From an uncultured Alphaproteobacteria bacterium (GTDB lineage Bacteria > Pseudomonadota > Alphaproteobacteria > UBA7985 > CAJQQZ01), in NCBI GenBank assembly GCA_905480445.1, contig CAJQQJ010000176.1:1-21026 (forward strand): a stretch of DNA of 21,026 nucleotides, given 5' to 3'. The translations under genes and the position numbers were made by a program. A model generated the notes under the pieces. That model saw nothing but the letters and a program-made list of their open reading frames with translations. It was not told the origin of the DNA and searched no databases. Within the stretch, counting starts at the first letter, position 1, and the number at the start of each line of letters is the position of its first letter. This document shows positions 6,683-14,790 of the stretch, one piece after another.

Positions 6683-8371
6683 GTGCTCCAAGTTAAGCCA
6701 AACACGCCATTATCACTTTCTATCATTACCCTAAGCCTGGCAATTCTAATTGCTTTTGCAACGATTGGAACGGCGAGGGCTGATACTTCGATCGAAGTAG
6801 CGTCGAAGGCCACGACTGTTACTGTGTTTCCTGACGGTGCAAAAGTACAGCGGGCAGCCGTTGTTGATTTGTCGGCTGGCTTTTCTAAAGTGATCATCAG
6901 TGACCTCCCTGTTTCGTTAAACGAAAGCTCCCTTCGTTTGAAGGGTGAGGCAGATAGCTCAATCAAAATTGGGTCAATTGAGAGCAAGATCGGCTACAGC
7001 GAAGATCTTGCTCGCCAACAGGAGCAAGAGTTACAAGAAGCGATATTCGCACTCAGAGACGAGAGGAAACGATCTGAGGCTGATATTTCAGCTGCACAAC
7101 AGCAGATAAATTTCATCTCCTCACTGTCAAAAAACAAAAGCTCTTTCTGGAATGAGGCCACTTCAATTGAGATGCTTGAGCAAACTTTGGCGGTGATCGA
7201 GCAGGGAACGACACAAGCACATATCAAAATACTAGGGGCTCAACGAGCCCAGCGGAAACTGGACCGCAGAATTCAAAAACTGGAAAGTGACCTTCGTCTG
7301 ATCTCGTCTGGCCAGAAGGCTACGCGAATTGTGACCGTCAATCTGGAAGCAGCCAATGCAACAACGGCGAAGCTCCTCCTCGAGTACGACCTTTCAAATG
7401 CCGGATGGCAGCCGCTGTACGACATGCGCCTCACCACGGAAAATGGCACGGATAGTTTGGCTGTGGAGCAAATGGCTGAAGTTACTCAGAATACTGGTGA
7501 AGACTGGAGTGATATCGAGCTGACTTTATCCACCGCGCGCGTTGCACGCACTACAGAGGCTCCAACACTAGAGTCTTGGTTCCTGGAAATTTATGAACCA
7601 AGACCTTTGGCTAAAACGCGCTCTTCTTATAGCTCAGATTCTTACGGTTCTGCAGAGCCTGCCTTGGCATCTCTTCCAGTAGCAGAAGGTCAAGTTTTGA
7701 TGGCGAAACCGATGGCACCAGTGACGATGGAAGCTAATCTAAGCGGCTTTGATGTTACTTACACAGTCCCTGGCAGGAACTCTATCCCTTCAGATCGCCA
7801 GCCTCATAAGTTTCATGTCAGCAAGCAAGACTTCCCAGTTGAGCTCTTTAATCTTATTGTACCAAAAAGAGATGAGGCGGCCTACCTCATGGCTGAGCTA
7901 ACCAACTCCGGTGACACGCCAATGTTGCCTGGGCGCATGTCCCTTTACCGTGATGGTGCATTCATCGGCACAGGCCATTTACCGGGCTTGCAAAGCAGTG
8001 AGGAAACGGAGCTTTCATTTGGTGCTAATGATTCCATCAAAACGAACTACCGTCTTTTGGATCAAGAGAAATCTCAGGGCGGGATTATCTCGATTACAAA
8101 CAGCCGCGTGAAGGCTTTCCAGATCACTGTTCAAAACCTGTTCAATCAAAGCCAGCGTATCAAGATCTATGACCAGCTGCCGGTATCAACAGATGAAGAT
8201 ATCACAGTCGAAGAAATGGCTGGATCTACTAAACCAACTGCCCGTGACGTCAATGATCGCAAGGGCGTCTTGGTCTGGGACAACAGTTATAAGACAGGAG
8301 AGAGCCGTCAGATCGACTTCAAATACAAAGTTTCATTCCCTGACGGCAAATTGGTTCCTGGTTTCGAGTAA
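6683..8371 (+). CDS. MuiA family protein (DUF4140/DUF4139), secreted
   Basis: The 562-residue protein has the layout of the mucoidy-inhibitor-A family: a signal peptide (about 1-33, ending TARA before DTS), an N-terminal DUF4140 region beginning VTVFPDGAKVQRAAV, a coiled coil (about 95-205, rich in Gln, Glu, Arg and Lys), and a beta-rich DUF4139 C-terminal domain (about 215-562) starting near LLEYDLSNAGWQPLYDMRL. It is probably periplasmic or envelope-associated. The molecular function is not established; the name comes from an effect on mucoidy. The start codon is GTG 6683 with GGAA about 9 nt upstream, and the signal peptide follows directly, which supports this start. Confidence 0.85.
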   Translation: MLQVKPNTPLSLSIITLSLAILIAFATIGTARADTSIEVASKATTVTVFPDGAKVQRAAVVDLSAGFSKVIISDLPVSLNESSLRLKGEADSSIKIGSIESKIGYSEDLARQQEQELQEAIFALRDERKRSEADISAAQQQINFISSLSKNKSSFWNEATSIEMLEQTLAVIEQGTTQAHIKILGAQRAQRKLDRRIQKLESDLRLISSGQKATRIVTVNLEAANATTAKLLLEYDLSNAGWQPLYDMRLTTENGTDSLAVEQMAEVTQNTGEDWSDIELTLSTARVARTTEAPTLESWFLEIYEPRPLAKTRSSYSSDSYGSAEPALASLPVAEGQVLMAKPMAPVTMEANLSGFDVTYTVPGRNSIPSDRQPHKFHVSKQDFPVELFNLIVPKRDEAAYLMAELTNSGDTPMLPGRMSLYRDGAFIGTGHLPGLQSSEETELSFGANDSIKTNYRLLDQEKSQGGIISITNSRVKAFQITVQNLFNQSQRIKIYDQLPVSTDEDITVEEMAGSTKPTARDVNDRKGVLVWDNSYKTGESRQIDFKYKVSFPDGKLVPGFE

Positions 8372-8393
8372 ACTGGATTTCTGGGGACGGCAA

Positions 8394-8573
8394 TCAGCAA
8401 ACTTTTTTCCGCCCCCAGCCTTGTTGAATCAACTGACAGCGTTTGAATTCAAAGAGCCCGATATCTTCCAGGTGCCGCCTATCCAAGCGGCGAAACTCAT
8501 TGAGTTTGTTAAGCTTCCGTTGTCTAGCCTCTAAACCAACGAGCAAAGCTTTGTAGAAATAGATTAATGCCAT
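8394..8573 (-). CDS. DUF1127 domain-containing micro-protein
   Basis: This 59-residue protein carries the DUF1127 (YjiS-like) motif FRRLDRRHLEDIGL (27-40), in a basic, arginine/lysine-rich context. Small DUF1127 proteins are abundant in Alphaproteobacteria. Some bind RNA and affect sRNA or mRNA turnover or phosphate and stress responses; this one's role is unknown. The frame is open to 8615, but ATG 8573 has GGAG 9 nt upstream and begins the hydrophobic N-terminus MALIYFYKALL. The sequence continues past the motif for 19 residues, ending GWGRKKVC. It is convergent with the MuiA gene (22-bp gap) and divergent from the LysR gene. Confidence 0.75.
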   Translation of the reverse strand: MALIYFYKALLVGLEARQRKLNKLNEFRRLDRRHLEDIGLFEFKRCQLIQQGWGRKKVC

Positions 8574-8670
8574 TTTCTTAACTCCGTAAGGGTTTCTAGA
8601 CGTCATTCGAAACATCGCTTGACTCTATCTACCTATAAAATAAGCATAATTTCTTCTGACAGCGAATCAT

Positions 8671-8705
8671 TTGCTCTGAATTAAGAAGTTAGCTAAACTA
8701 ACTTC
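8671..8705 (+). promoter_or_regulatory. Palindromic operator and possible leaderless promoter of first LysR gene
   Basis: A perfect inverted repeat, GAAGTTAG-N5-CTAACTTC (8685-8705), ends on the base before the ATG. No Shine-Dalgarno sequence is present. TTGCTC (8671-8676), a 17-bp spacer and TAAACT (8694-8699) could form a promoter whose start point falls on the ATG, giving a leaderless mRNA. The palindrome would then cover the -10 element, which suits autoregulation. The repeat is seen directly; the promoter and its role are inferred. Confidence 0.5.
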
Positions 8706-9629
8706 ATGTCCAATTGGTTGCCATCATTAAACGCGCTCAAAGCCTTCGAAGCTGTTTCGCGACATCTCAACTATCAAAATGCCGCCGCAGAGCTCCATGT
8801 TACTCCTGCAGCGGTTAAACAGCTGGTACAAAAACTGGAAGAAGCTTTGAACGTTTCTTTGGTAGAGCGCCAAGGTCGCCATATTGGGCTGACCGAGGCG
8901 GGCAGTGCAGGTCTAGCAGAGCTGCAGAGCGCCTTTAGCCAATTGAATGCTTCGGTGGGTAAGATGCGCCAGACGCAGCTGCGTAAATCTTTGACGATGT
9001 CGGCCGAGCCGTCCTTTGCTCTCGCCTGGTTAGTGAAGAGGATTGATCTCTTTAAGCAGAAAAACCCGGACGTCGATGTTCTTATCGATACCTCTCTGCG
9101 GATCATCGATCTTGAACGAGAGCCTGTGGATCTTGCTATTCGCTACGCCGCACCCAAAGACAAGAACCTGACATTCTACCGCCTGTTTGACGATGAGACG
9201 CTGGCAGTATGCAGCCCCAGTTTAGCTGCTAGTTTGACGGATCTTAAGGATCTTGAAACCGCACCTTTGATACATTTTGATGAAGCGGGCTACGAGTGGA
9301 TGGGTGTTGCCTACCGCGACCTTTTCAACTGGCAATCCTGGCTGGAGATCGTAGGCGTGGGCCATATCAGGCCGAACAAAGGTTTGCGCTTCAATGATTA
9401 CAACATCGCTATTCAAGCTGCTATTGCTGGTCAAGGAGTGGTGCTTGGCAGCTGGCCAGTTGTTCGTGATGCTATCGAGGCAGGTGTCATGGTTGCCCCC
9501 TTCGAGGAAAGTGCCCGGACAGAATTTGGCTATGATCTCGCTGTGCCTAAATCAATGGGCAGCAATCCTGATGTTGAAGCCTTCATTGATTGGATCAGGG
9601 CTGAGGCAGAGATATCCAAGAACTCTTAA
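8706..9629 (+). CDS. LysR family transcriptional regulator (GcvA-type)
   Basis: The 307-residue protein has an N-terminal winged helix-turn-helix (about 1-65; LPSLNALKAFEAVSRHLNYQNAAAELHVTPAAVKQLVQKLE) and a LysR substrate-binding domain (about 90-300). The opening resembles GcvA-type regulators, but the recognition helix reads PAAVKQLV instead of the usual AAVSxQI. The regulator at 11694 shares this variant and is clearly a paralogue along its full length. The convergent neighbour is a LysE exporter, a common pairing in which the LysR protein controls the exporter in response to its substrate. Its own promoter carries a perfect palindrome flush with the start codon. Confidence 0.92.
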   Translation: MSNWLPSLNALKAFEAVSRHLNYQNAAAELHVTPAAVKQLVQKLEEALNVSLVERQGRHIGLTEAGSAGLAELQSAFSQLNASVGKMRQTQLRKSLTMSAEPSFALAWLVKRIDLFKQKNPDVDVLIDTSLRIIDLEREPVDLAIRYAAPKDKNLTFYRLFDDETLAVCSPSLAASLTDLKDLETAPLIHFDEAGYEWMGVAYRDLFNWQSWLEIVGVGHIRPNKGLRFNDYNIAIQAAIAGQGVVLGSWPVVRDAIEAGVMVAPFEESARTEFGYDLAVPKSMGSNPDVEAFIDWIRAEAEISKNS

Positions 9630-9641
9630 CTCAATTTGGAT

Positions 9642-10274
9642 TCAAGTGTGCTTGCCGACAAGAGCAGCATTGATCCCGAGTAGGATATAAATCCCTCCAG
9701 TAAGGTATCGCGGCAAGGAAGAGCCGACCAGTCTGCCGCTCACCCAACGCCGCAAGCTGCTAGCAAAGAGGGCATAGGCACCATCGGTAGTTAGCGCTAG
9801 ACCCACATAGATGACACCCAGTAACAAGATCTGTTTTGATACCGCGTCAAGGCTGGCGTCAACGAACTGCGGTAGGAAAGCCAAAAAGAAGATCGCGATC
9901 TTTGGATTGAAGGCACTGATGATTACACCATCAACGAAGAGCCGTCTGAAGGATTGGCTTTCTAGGTTTTCTACCGCTTCGATTGAGCTGCGGGTAAGAA
10001 GAGCCCGGATACCCAGGTAGATCAGATAGCCAGCCCCGATGAGTTTCACAAAACTGAACGCTGTAGAGGAAGCCAGCAAGATCGCTGAAAGCCCAATAGC
10101 CGCGGCGATCACGTGCAGGAAGGCACCAGCAGCGAGACCGGTCACAGAAACCAGACCTGCCTTTCGGCCCTGGGCGAGACTGCGCGCAACGACGTAAACC
10201 ACGCCTGGTCCTGGTATCACCAAAACAACCAATGCTGCAGCAGTAAATCCAATGAGCAGAGTACCGTTTAGCAT
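9642..10274 (-). CDS. LysE family translocator
   Basis: This 210-residue inner-membrane exporter of the LysE/RhtB family carries the signature VLVIPGPGVVYVVARSLAQGRKAG near the N-terminus and about six hydrophobic segments. GGAG lies 8 nt upstream of ATG 10274. The gene converges on the LysR gene with a 12-bp gap and lies 102 bp downstream of the DmdA-like gene on the same strand. That spacing leaves room for its own promoter. The substrate is unknown, and the sequence is clearly different from the other LysE protein in the window. Confidence 0.9.
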   Translation of the reverse strand: MLNGTLLIGFTAAALVVLVIPGPGVVYVVARSLAQGRKAGLVSVTGLAAGAFLHVIAAAIGLSAILLASSTAFSFVKLIGAGYLIYLGIRALLTRSSIEAVENLESQSFRRLFVDGVIISAFNPKIAIFFLAFLPQFVDASLDAVSKQILLLGVIYVGLALTTDGAYALFASSLRRWVSGRLVGSSLPRYLTGGIYILLGINAALVGKHT

Positions 10275-10376
10275 GTCTTTTCTCCTGACTGTGCTTCGGC
10301 TAATCTCTCAGCCAGAACTTGGTCATTAGAACATAACTAAGAAGCAAGATCTATCTGGAGCAGTAATCTGCTTGAG

Positions 10377-11555
10377 TTAGCGTTTAGGAATCTCGGCAGA
10401 CTTGCCACGCTGAACAAGGCCTTCTTTGTCGTACATTGGCATTTGCACTAATTCCGCTGCGTGCATGGTTCCATCGGCACAACCGATAGAAACTTTTGTT
10501 CCCTCCGGTAAGTCTCGTTGTTCTAGGCGGACAATGCCGACACCGCATTTAAGGTAAGGCGAGGTTGCCCCAGCTGTGACGTGACCTGCTTTCGCGCCTT
10601 CAATTTCAACCGAGCCGGAAATCAACGGCTCTCCTGTTGGGCATTTAACACCGTACAAGCGGTTTCCTCTTGGTGCCTTTTTCAGGGCTTCCATACCGAT
10701 GAAGTCATCTTTGTCGTCAACACACCAACCCAGGCCGACATCGTAAGGCGTTGTCGTGTGGTCGAAGTCAGACCCAGCGTTTAGAATGCCCGCCTCAATC
10801 CGGCGAATGTTCATGGCATCAAGGCCGAAAATCTCCATGCCAAACTCTGCACCGGCAGCGGTGAGATGAGCCCAGAGCGCTTCGGCGTCGTGATGGGCTT
10901 CGGTATAGAACTCCCACCCAAGCTCGTTGGTGTAGCCTGTGCGTGTGATGGCAACTTCCTGGCCGCCAAATCTAACCTTCTTCATAGCGAAGTATGCGAA
11001 CTTCTCCGGCAAGCCATCGTCGGCTGCTGCTTCTAGCATCTTCAGTGAATTCGGCCCCTGAACCTGGGAGACGAATACTTCCGGATCAGATATTTCAACA
11101 TCCATACCGACTGCGTGCGCGCGAGCCCAGCTGTAGAAATCACCATCGGCCTGTGCATACCAAAAGAGCTCCCGTTCGAGACGAAGCAGGATGCCATCCA
11201 CGATGATACCGCCGTCGTGATAGCAAGCGACGCCGTAACCACAGCGACCAACTTTGACTTTCGTAATGTCCTTGGTGAATAGCTTGTTCAGCAGCTTTTC
11301 AGCATCTGGTCCTTTGAATTGAACCGGAAACTCGCCAGTGTGAAGAACTGCCGCTTTTTGACGAAGACGCCAGTAACCATCTTCTGTCGAGTGATCGTCA
11401 AAACAGACAGCCATGTGGCGGCGGTTGTAAACACAGTAATGCGGGCCTTTTGGTGCTTCTATTGCGAAATAAGGATGGCGTGTCTGCGCGTAGTCCCAGC
11501 CCGCGCCGGGCATTGTTGTCACCAGGTCTCTTGTTTTTCCATCACTTGAGCGCAT
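10377..11555 (-). CDS. GcvT-family protein resembling DMSP demethylase DmdA
   Basis: The 392-residue protein has the aminomethyltransferase (GcvT) fold, which moves a one-carbon group to tetrahydrofolate. It resembles the DmdA branch: YCVYNRRHMAVCF near residue 40, QFKGPDAEKLLNKLFTKD, QADGDFYSWARAHA, VSQVQGPNS, and IRRIEAGILNAGSDFDHTTTPYDVGLG. The stretch GGIIVDG (115-121) differs from the GG(I/V)(I/L)DD of glycine-cleavage T-proteins, so it is probably not GcvT itself, and no gcvH or gcvP is nearby. True DmdA activity on DMSP cannot be claimed; methylated amines or sulfonium compounds are alternatives. The SD is GAGGA. The gene is divergent from the second LysR gene, its likely regulator. 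Confidence 0.75.
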   Translation of the reverse strand: MRSSDGKTRDLVTTMPGAGWDYAQTRHPYFAIEAPKGPHYCVYNRRHMAVCFDDHSTEDGYWRLRQKAAVLHTGEFPVQFKGPDAEKLLNKLFTKDITKVKVGRCGYGVACYHDGGIIVDGILLRLERELFWYAQADGDFYSWARAHAVGMDVEISDPEVFVSQVQGPNSLKMLEAAADDGLPEKFAYFAMKKVRFGGQEVAITRTGYTNELGWEFYTEAHHDAEALWAHLTAAGAEFGMEIFGLDAMNIRRIEAGILNAGSDFDHTTTPYDVGLGWCVDDKDDFIGMEALKKAPRGNRLYGVKCPTGEPLISGSVEIEGAKAGHVTAGATSPYLKCGVGIVRLEQRDLPEGTKVSIGCADGTMHAAELVQMPMYDKEGLVQRGKSAEIPKR

Positions 11556-11599
11556 TGTTTTTCCTCGACTTAAGCTTTTCTTAATTTCATTGGCTTATG

Positions 11600-11668
11600 G
11601 ATCTAAGTTTTGTTCGATTGGACTAGGGTAGCAAGAAATCCACAAACGAAAATTCATTTGATCTAAGT
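11600..11668. repeat. Direct repeat between DmdA-like and LysR genes
   Basis: GATCTAAGT occurs at 11600-11608 and again at 11660-11668, exactly 60 bp apart in the divergent promoter region. The second copy overlaps a possible -35 element of the LysR gene (TTGATC 11658-11663). The two copies could be regulator half-sites, but the match is only 9 bp and may be chance. Confidence 0.3.
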
Positions 11669-11693
11669 CCACCATTAAGTTTAACTTAATGAT
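11658..11693 (+). promoter_or_regulatory. Palindromic operator and possible leaderless promoter of second LysR gene
   Basis: A perfect inverted repeat, ATTAAGTT-T-AACTTAAT (11674-11690), ends 3 nt before the ATG, with no Shine-Dalgarno sequence. TTGATC (11658-11663), a 17-bp spacer and TTAACT (11681-11686) would place the transcription start at about the ATG itself. The arrangement matches the one before the paralogous LysR gene at 8706. Promoter function is inferred. Confidence 0.5.
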
Positions 11694-12608
11694 ATGAATG
11701 ACTGGTTGCCATCCCTTAACGCTTTGCGGGCCTTTGAAGCTGTCGCTCGACATCTGAGTTATCAGGGAGCAGCCGAGGAGTTACGAGTTAGTCCAGCCGC
11801 CGTCAAACAGTTGGTTAGCAAACTTGAAGGCACTCTTGAGGGACTGCTTTTGGAACGGGTTGGTCGGCGTTTGATCTTGACTGATTTAGGGCGGATGGGT
11901 CTAGAAGATTTGTCGGACGGAATGGCTTCTTTCAAAGCGGCAGCACGGAAAATGCGGATAAAACCCAAAGATCAACGATTGATTGTTTCGGTTGAATCGT
12001 CATTTGCCGCTACCTGGTTGGTTTCGAACTTAGACGATTTTAGAAGTAAGTATCCCTCGATAAACGTTCTAATTGATTCATCGCAAGAAATCGTAGATCT
12101 AGCTCACGGTGACGCAGATGTTGCCATCCGGTACGGGGTATCCAATGATCAAAGTCTTGATACACACCGGATGTTTGATGATCTAATTTTCCCTGTTTGC
12201 AGCCCTTCTCTTCTTGAGGGAAAGAAGCTCCCCCTTTCATTGAATTGCCTAGAAGACTTTTCACTCATCCATTGGAACACGGCCCAATTGGACTGTGCGA
12301 AGAAAACCAGAAAGTGGTTTGGTTGGAAGCCTTGGTTAGACCATTTCATCAATCACAGAATAGATCTTTCCGAGGGTTTACATTTCAGTGACTACGGTCA
12401 GGCTGTTCAAGCCGCCATTGCAGGGCAGGGTCTTATTTTGGCGAGCTCACCGATTCTGAAAGAAGCAATAAACAGCGGCATCCTTATAGCTCCTTTCAGG
12501 GAGCAAGTGGCCGCTGAAATCGGTTATGATGTCGTTACGAACAGCAAAGCCGGAGCACGTACAGAAGTCATGGCCTTTGTTGATTGGATACTCGGGGCGA
12601 TTAGTTAA
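11694..12608 (+). CDS. LysR family transcriptional regulator (GcvA-type), paralogue
   Basis: The 304-residue regulator has an N-terminal winged helix-turn-helix (LPSLNALRAFEAVARHLSYQGAAEELRVSPAAVKQLVSKLE) and a LysR effector domain. It aligns with the regulator at 8706 along its length, sharing the opening WLPSLNAL, the unusual PAAVKQLV recognition helix, VLID, DLA..DVAIRY-type and CSPSL blocks, and a C-terminal FVDWI. It is divergent from the DmdA-like gene (138-bp spacer) and convergent, 6 bp apart, with the amidinohydrolase gene. The most direct target would be the DmdA-like gene; the effector is unknown. Confidence 0.92.
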   Translation: MNDWLPSLNALRAFEAVARHLSYQGAAEELRVSPAAVKQLVSKLEGTLEGLLLERVGRRLILTDLGRMGLEDLSDGMASFKAAARKMRIKPKDQRLIVSVESSFAATWLVSNLDDFRSKYPSINVLIDSSQEIVDLAHGDADVAIRYGVSNDQSLDTHRMFDDLIFPVCSPSLLEGKKLPLSLNCLEDFSLIHWNTAQLDCAKKTRKWFGWKPWLDHFINHRIDLSEGLHFSDYGQAVQAAIAGQGLILASSPILKEAINSGILIAPFREQVAAEIGYDVVTNSKAGARTEVMAFVDWILGAIS

Positions 12609-12614
12609 TCTGCT

Positions 12615-13508
12615 TCACTCGTCAGTTTCACGGTGTAACTCATGACAAGAGCAATGAACACCGCCACCACCCAGGGCAAACATTTCATAGTCCACGGCGC
12701 TTACTTCAAAACCACGTTCACGTAGCTGGCGGTTAACGTTGATGTTGTGGCTCATGGATAGAATGCGTTTATCGCCCAGCGAGACAATGTTGCCACCAAG
12801 TTGAACGCAATCAGCGTAGGCAACCTTGATCACCTCTATGCCGTGCTTTTCTTTGAGGTAATCCAGTGCATAGGGCTGTAAAGCGTCTTCACAGACCAGC
12901 GCCAGGTCTTTGTCCAGCATGACCACGACAGCGTCCATGTGTACAAATTGAGGCGGGATCGGTGTCACCAAGACTTCCCAGCCCTTTTCCTGGAGCCAGC
13001 CCTCTACTTGCTCGGCACCTTCTTTGGTGGAACGATCGCCAGACCAGCCAAGCAGTGCGACCTCTGGCTTGAGAACGCAAAAATCCCCGCCTTCAAAATG
13101 GCCAGCCGTCACCCATTTCCAAATGGGAATACCCGCTTTGTGGTAGAACTCTGACGCCACAGAATAGTCTCTTCGCCGAGGTGGGGTCTGAATAGAGGTG
13201 ATCACGGCACCCCAAGGTGTCATAAAACTTGAGTCACGGGTAAAGACTGAGGAGGGCAGTCCTTCGTCGGCTTCCACAAAGTGAACCCGAACACCATTAG
13301 CCTCATAGACGTCTACCATTTGACGATGCTGCTTCATCGCGGCTTGCTTGTCGAAGTGATGCCCCATCTGTTCTTGGTTAGCGAGCGTGACGGCTGAAAT
13401 TGAATTCAACGGCACCCACCGAAAATGATCAGGCTTGCCAAGTAAGACATCCGTTAGACGGCCGGTTTGTGCCTGGATACCCCATTTGATCTCAGTTTGT
13501 TGGTTCAT
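12615..13508 (-). CDS. Arginine deiminase/dimethylarginine dimethylaminohydrolase-type amidinohydrolase
   Basis: The 297-residue protein has the guanidino-group modifying fold (arginine deiminase, DDAH and amidinotransferase superfamily). Catalytic landmarks are in order: FTRDSS (89-94, acidic residue), HFEGGD (137-142, Glu/Asp), VHMD (189-192, His190) and a Cys near the end in GGGGVHCSC (Cys286, with Cys288 two residues on). Such enzymes attack a guanidinium carbon through the Cys and release ammonia or an amine. The substrate may be arginine, a methylarginine or another guanidino acid. It starts 14 nt after the aminotransferase stop, with a GAAGGA SD, so the two form an operon. The CSC doublet is less common than a single Cys. 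Confidence 0.83.
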   Translation of the reverse strand: MNQQTEIKWGIQAQTGRLTDVLLGKPDHFRWVPLNSISAVTLANQEQMGHHFDKQAAMKQHRQMVDVYEANGVRVHFVEADEGLPSSVFTRDSSFMTPWGAVITSIQTPPRRRDYSVASEFYHKAGIPIWKWVTAGHFEGGDFCVLKPEVALLGWSGDRSTKEGAEQVEGWLQEKGWEVLVTPIPPQFVHMDAVVVMLDKDLALVCEDALQPYALDYLKEKHGIEVIKVAYADCVQLGGNIVSLGDKRILSMSHNINVNRQLRERGFEVSAVDYEMFALGGGGVHCSCHELHRETDE

Positions 13509-13522
13509 TTTCGATTTCCTTC

Positions 13523-14644
13523 TTAAGAATGACTACTCAAAAACTCTGACACCTTGGCCAAGCCATCTCGCAAGATGGACGGTGTGTTGGCATAACCGAT
13601 GCGGACAGTGCCTTCCATCTCAAGGGCAGAGCCAGGCATGAAGAGCACGCTGGCTTCCTTTAGCAGTGCGAGGCAAAACTCTTCGGAGGTCATTGGCAGG
13701 TCGAACTTGAGCAGCGCGGTTGTACCGGATTTCGGTTTGACCCATGAGATCAACGGCTCTTGGTCAACCCAATCTGACAGAACTTTGAGATTACCCCGAG
13801 TAATGGTCTGACTGCGTTCCAGAATGCGGTCTTTGCCCTCTAAAGCTATGGCTGCAAAATGGTCATCAATCATGCTCAGGGAAATGGTGTCATAATCGCG
13901 GTGTATGGAGACTGCCTCGACGATTTCTTCTGGTCCTGCGACCCAACCCAGACGTAAGCCTGCGAGCGAGTAGGCCTTTGACATACTGGCTGTCGAGATG
14001 CCCTTTTCATAAATGTCTGCCATTGAAACTGTCGAGCCAGAGCCCTCTTGATCCGTACCGCGGTAAACCTCATCGCACAAAATCCAGGCATCAACGGCCC
14101 TTGCCATCTCTGCAATTTCCTCCAGCATGGCTCGATCCATCAGCGAGCCTGTCGGGTTGTTTGGATTGGTCATGGCCAAGAGCTTAGTCTCGGGCGTCAG
14201 CAAAGCCTTGAGCTCTTCGAGGTCGGGCAGGAAGTTGTTTTCGGCCTTAAGCCAGAGGTGATGAACGTCTGCGCCAATCGAGGCCGGGATTGAGTAGTGC
14301 TGCTGATAGGTCGGAACCACAGCGACAACTCTGTCATCTCGGCTGACCAAAGCCTTGTGAACCAGCATGTTGGCACCAATGGTGCCGTGGGTCGTAATGA
14401 TGTTGCCGATCTTTTGCTTTTCATAGAGAGCAGAAATCGCTGTTCTCAATCTATCCGATCCGAAGATGTCACCGTAAGTCATCTTCATAGACAGCAGTTC
14501 AGAGAGATCGGTCTCGTTCTTGCCGACCAGTTTGAGCAGTTCCTCAATGGTTAAGCTCTCAACGCAAGTCTCAGCCAGATTGTAATCGCATTTGAGCTCC
14601 CACTCGTTCATCCACATTTCGACGGCAAAGGGCTTGATTTCCAT
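13523..14644 (-). CDS. PLP-dependent aminotransferase, class I/II
   Basis: The 373-residue fold-type I aminotransferase shows TNPNNPTG (159-166), ILCDEVYRG (188-196, Asp191 binding the PLP ring nitrogen), SMSKAYSLAGLRLGW with the Schiff-base Lys223, and a C-terminal VRIGYAN with the carboxylate-binding Arg. The opening EIKPFAVEMWMNEWE lacks the usual class I start and suggests a distinct subgroup. Family annotations include capreomycidine-synthase-like enzymes that act on hydroxylated arginine. It is first in a two-gene operon with the amidinohydrolase and divergent from the agmatinase-fold gene. A role on an amino acid with a guanidino group is plausible but inferred. Confidence 0.85.
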   Translation of the reverse strand: MEIKPFAVEMWMNEWELKCDYNLAETCVESLTIEELLKLVGKNETDLSELLSMKMTYGDIFGSDRLRTAISALYEKQKIGNIITTHGTIGANMLVHKALVSRDDRVVAVVPTYQQHYSIPASIGADVHHLWLKAENNFLPDLEELKALLTPETKLLAMTNPNNPTGSLMDRAMLEEIAEMARAVDAWILCDEVYRGTDQEGSGSTVSMADIYEKGISTASMSKAYSLAGLRLGWVAGPEEIVEAVSIHRDYDTISLSMIDDHFAAIALEGKDRILERSQTITRGNLKVLSDWVDQEPLISWVKPKSGTTALLKFDLPMTSEEFCLALLKEASVLFMPGSALEMEGTVRIGYANTPSILRDGLAKVSEFLSSHS

Positions 14645-14790
14645 GATTTCTCGCTTTTGATTCCAATGTGAACTGAATTCCTAAAGGAAATCCATGTGGC
14701 TGCAAGTAAAGAAGAGAAATCCCTTTCTTCTCGATGGAATTAGCATCATCATAGGTGACGAATTACCTAAACATGATGGGAGGCCTGCTC

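Noticed and set aside
8169..8534. 121-residue plus-strand reading frame across the MuiA gene end
   Set aside because: It overlaps the DUF4139 coding end in another frame and shows no family resemblance.
10359..10375. Hairpin AGCAG-TAAT-CTGCT after the DmdA-like gene
   Set aside because: The stem is only 5 bp and no T-run follows on the minus strand; too weak to call a terminator.
11556..11693. Glycine riboswitch before the GcvT-family gene
   Set aside because: The 138-bp spacer lacks paired aptamer-like helices, and the 5' region is too short once the LysR promoter is placed.
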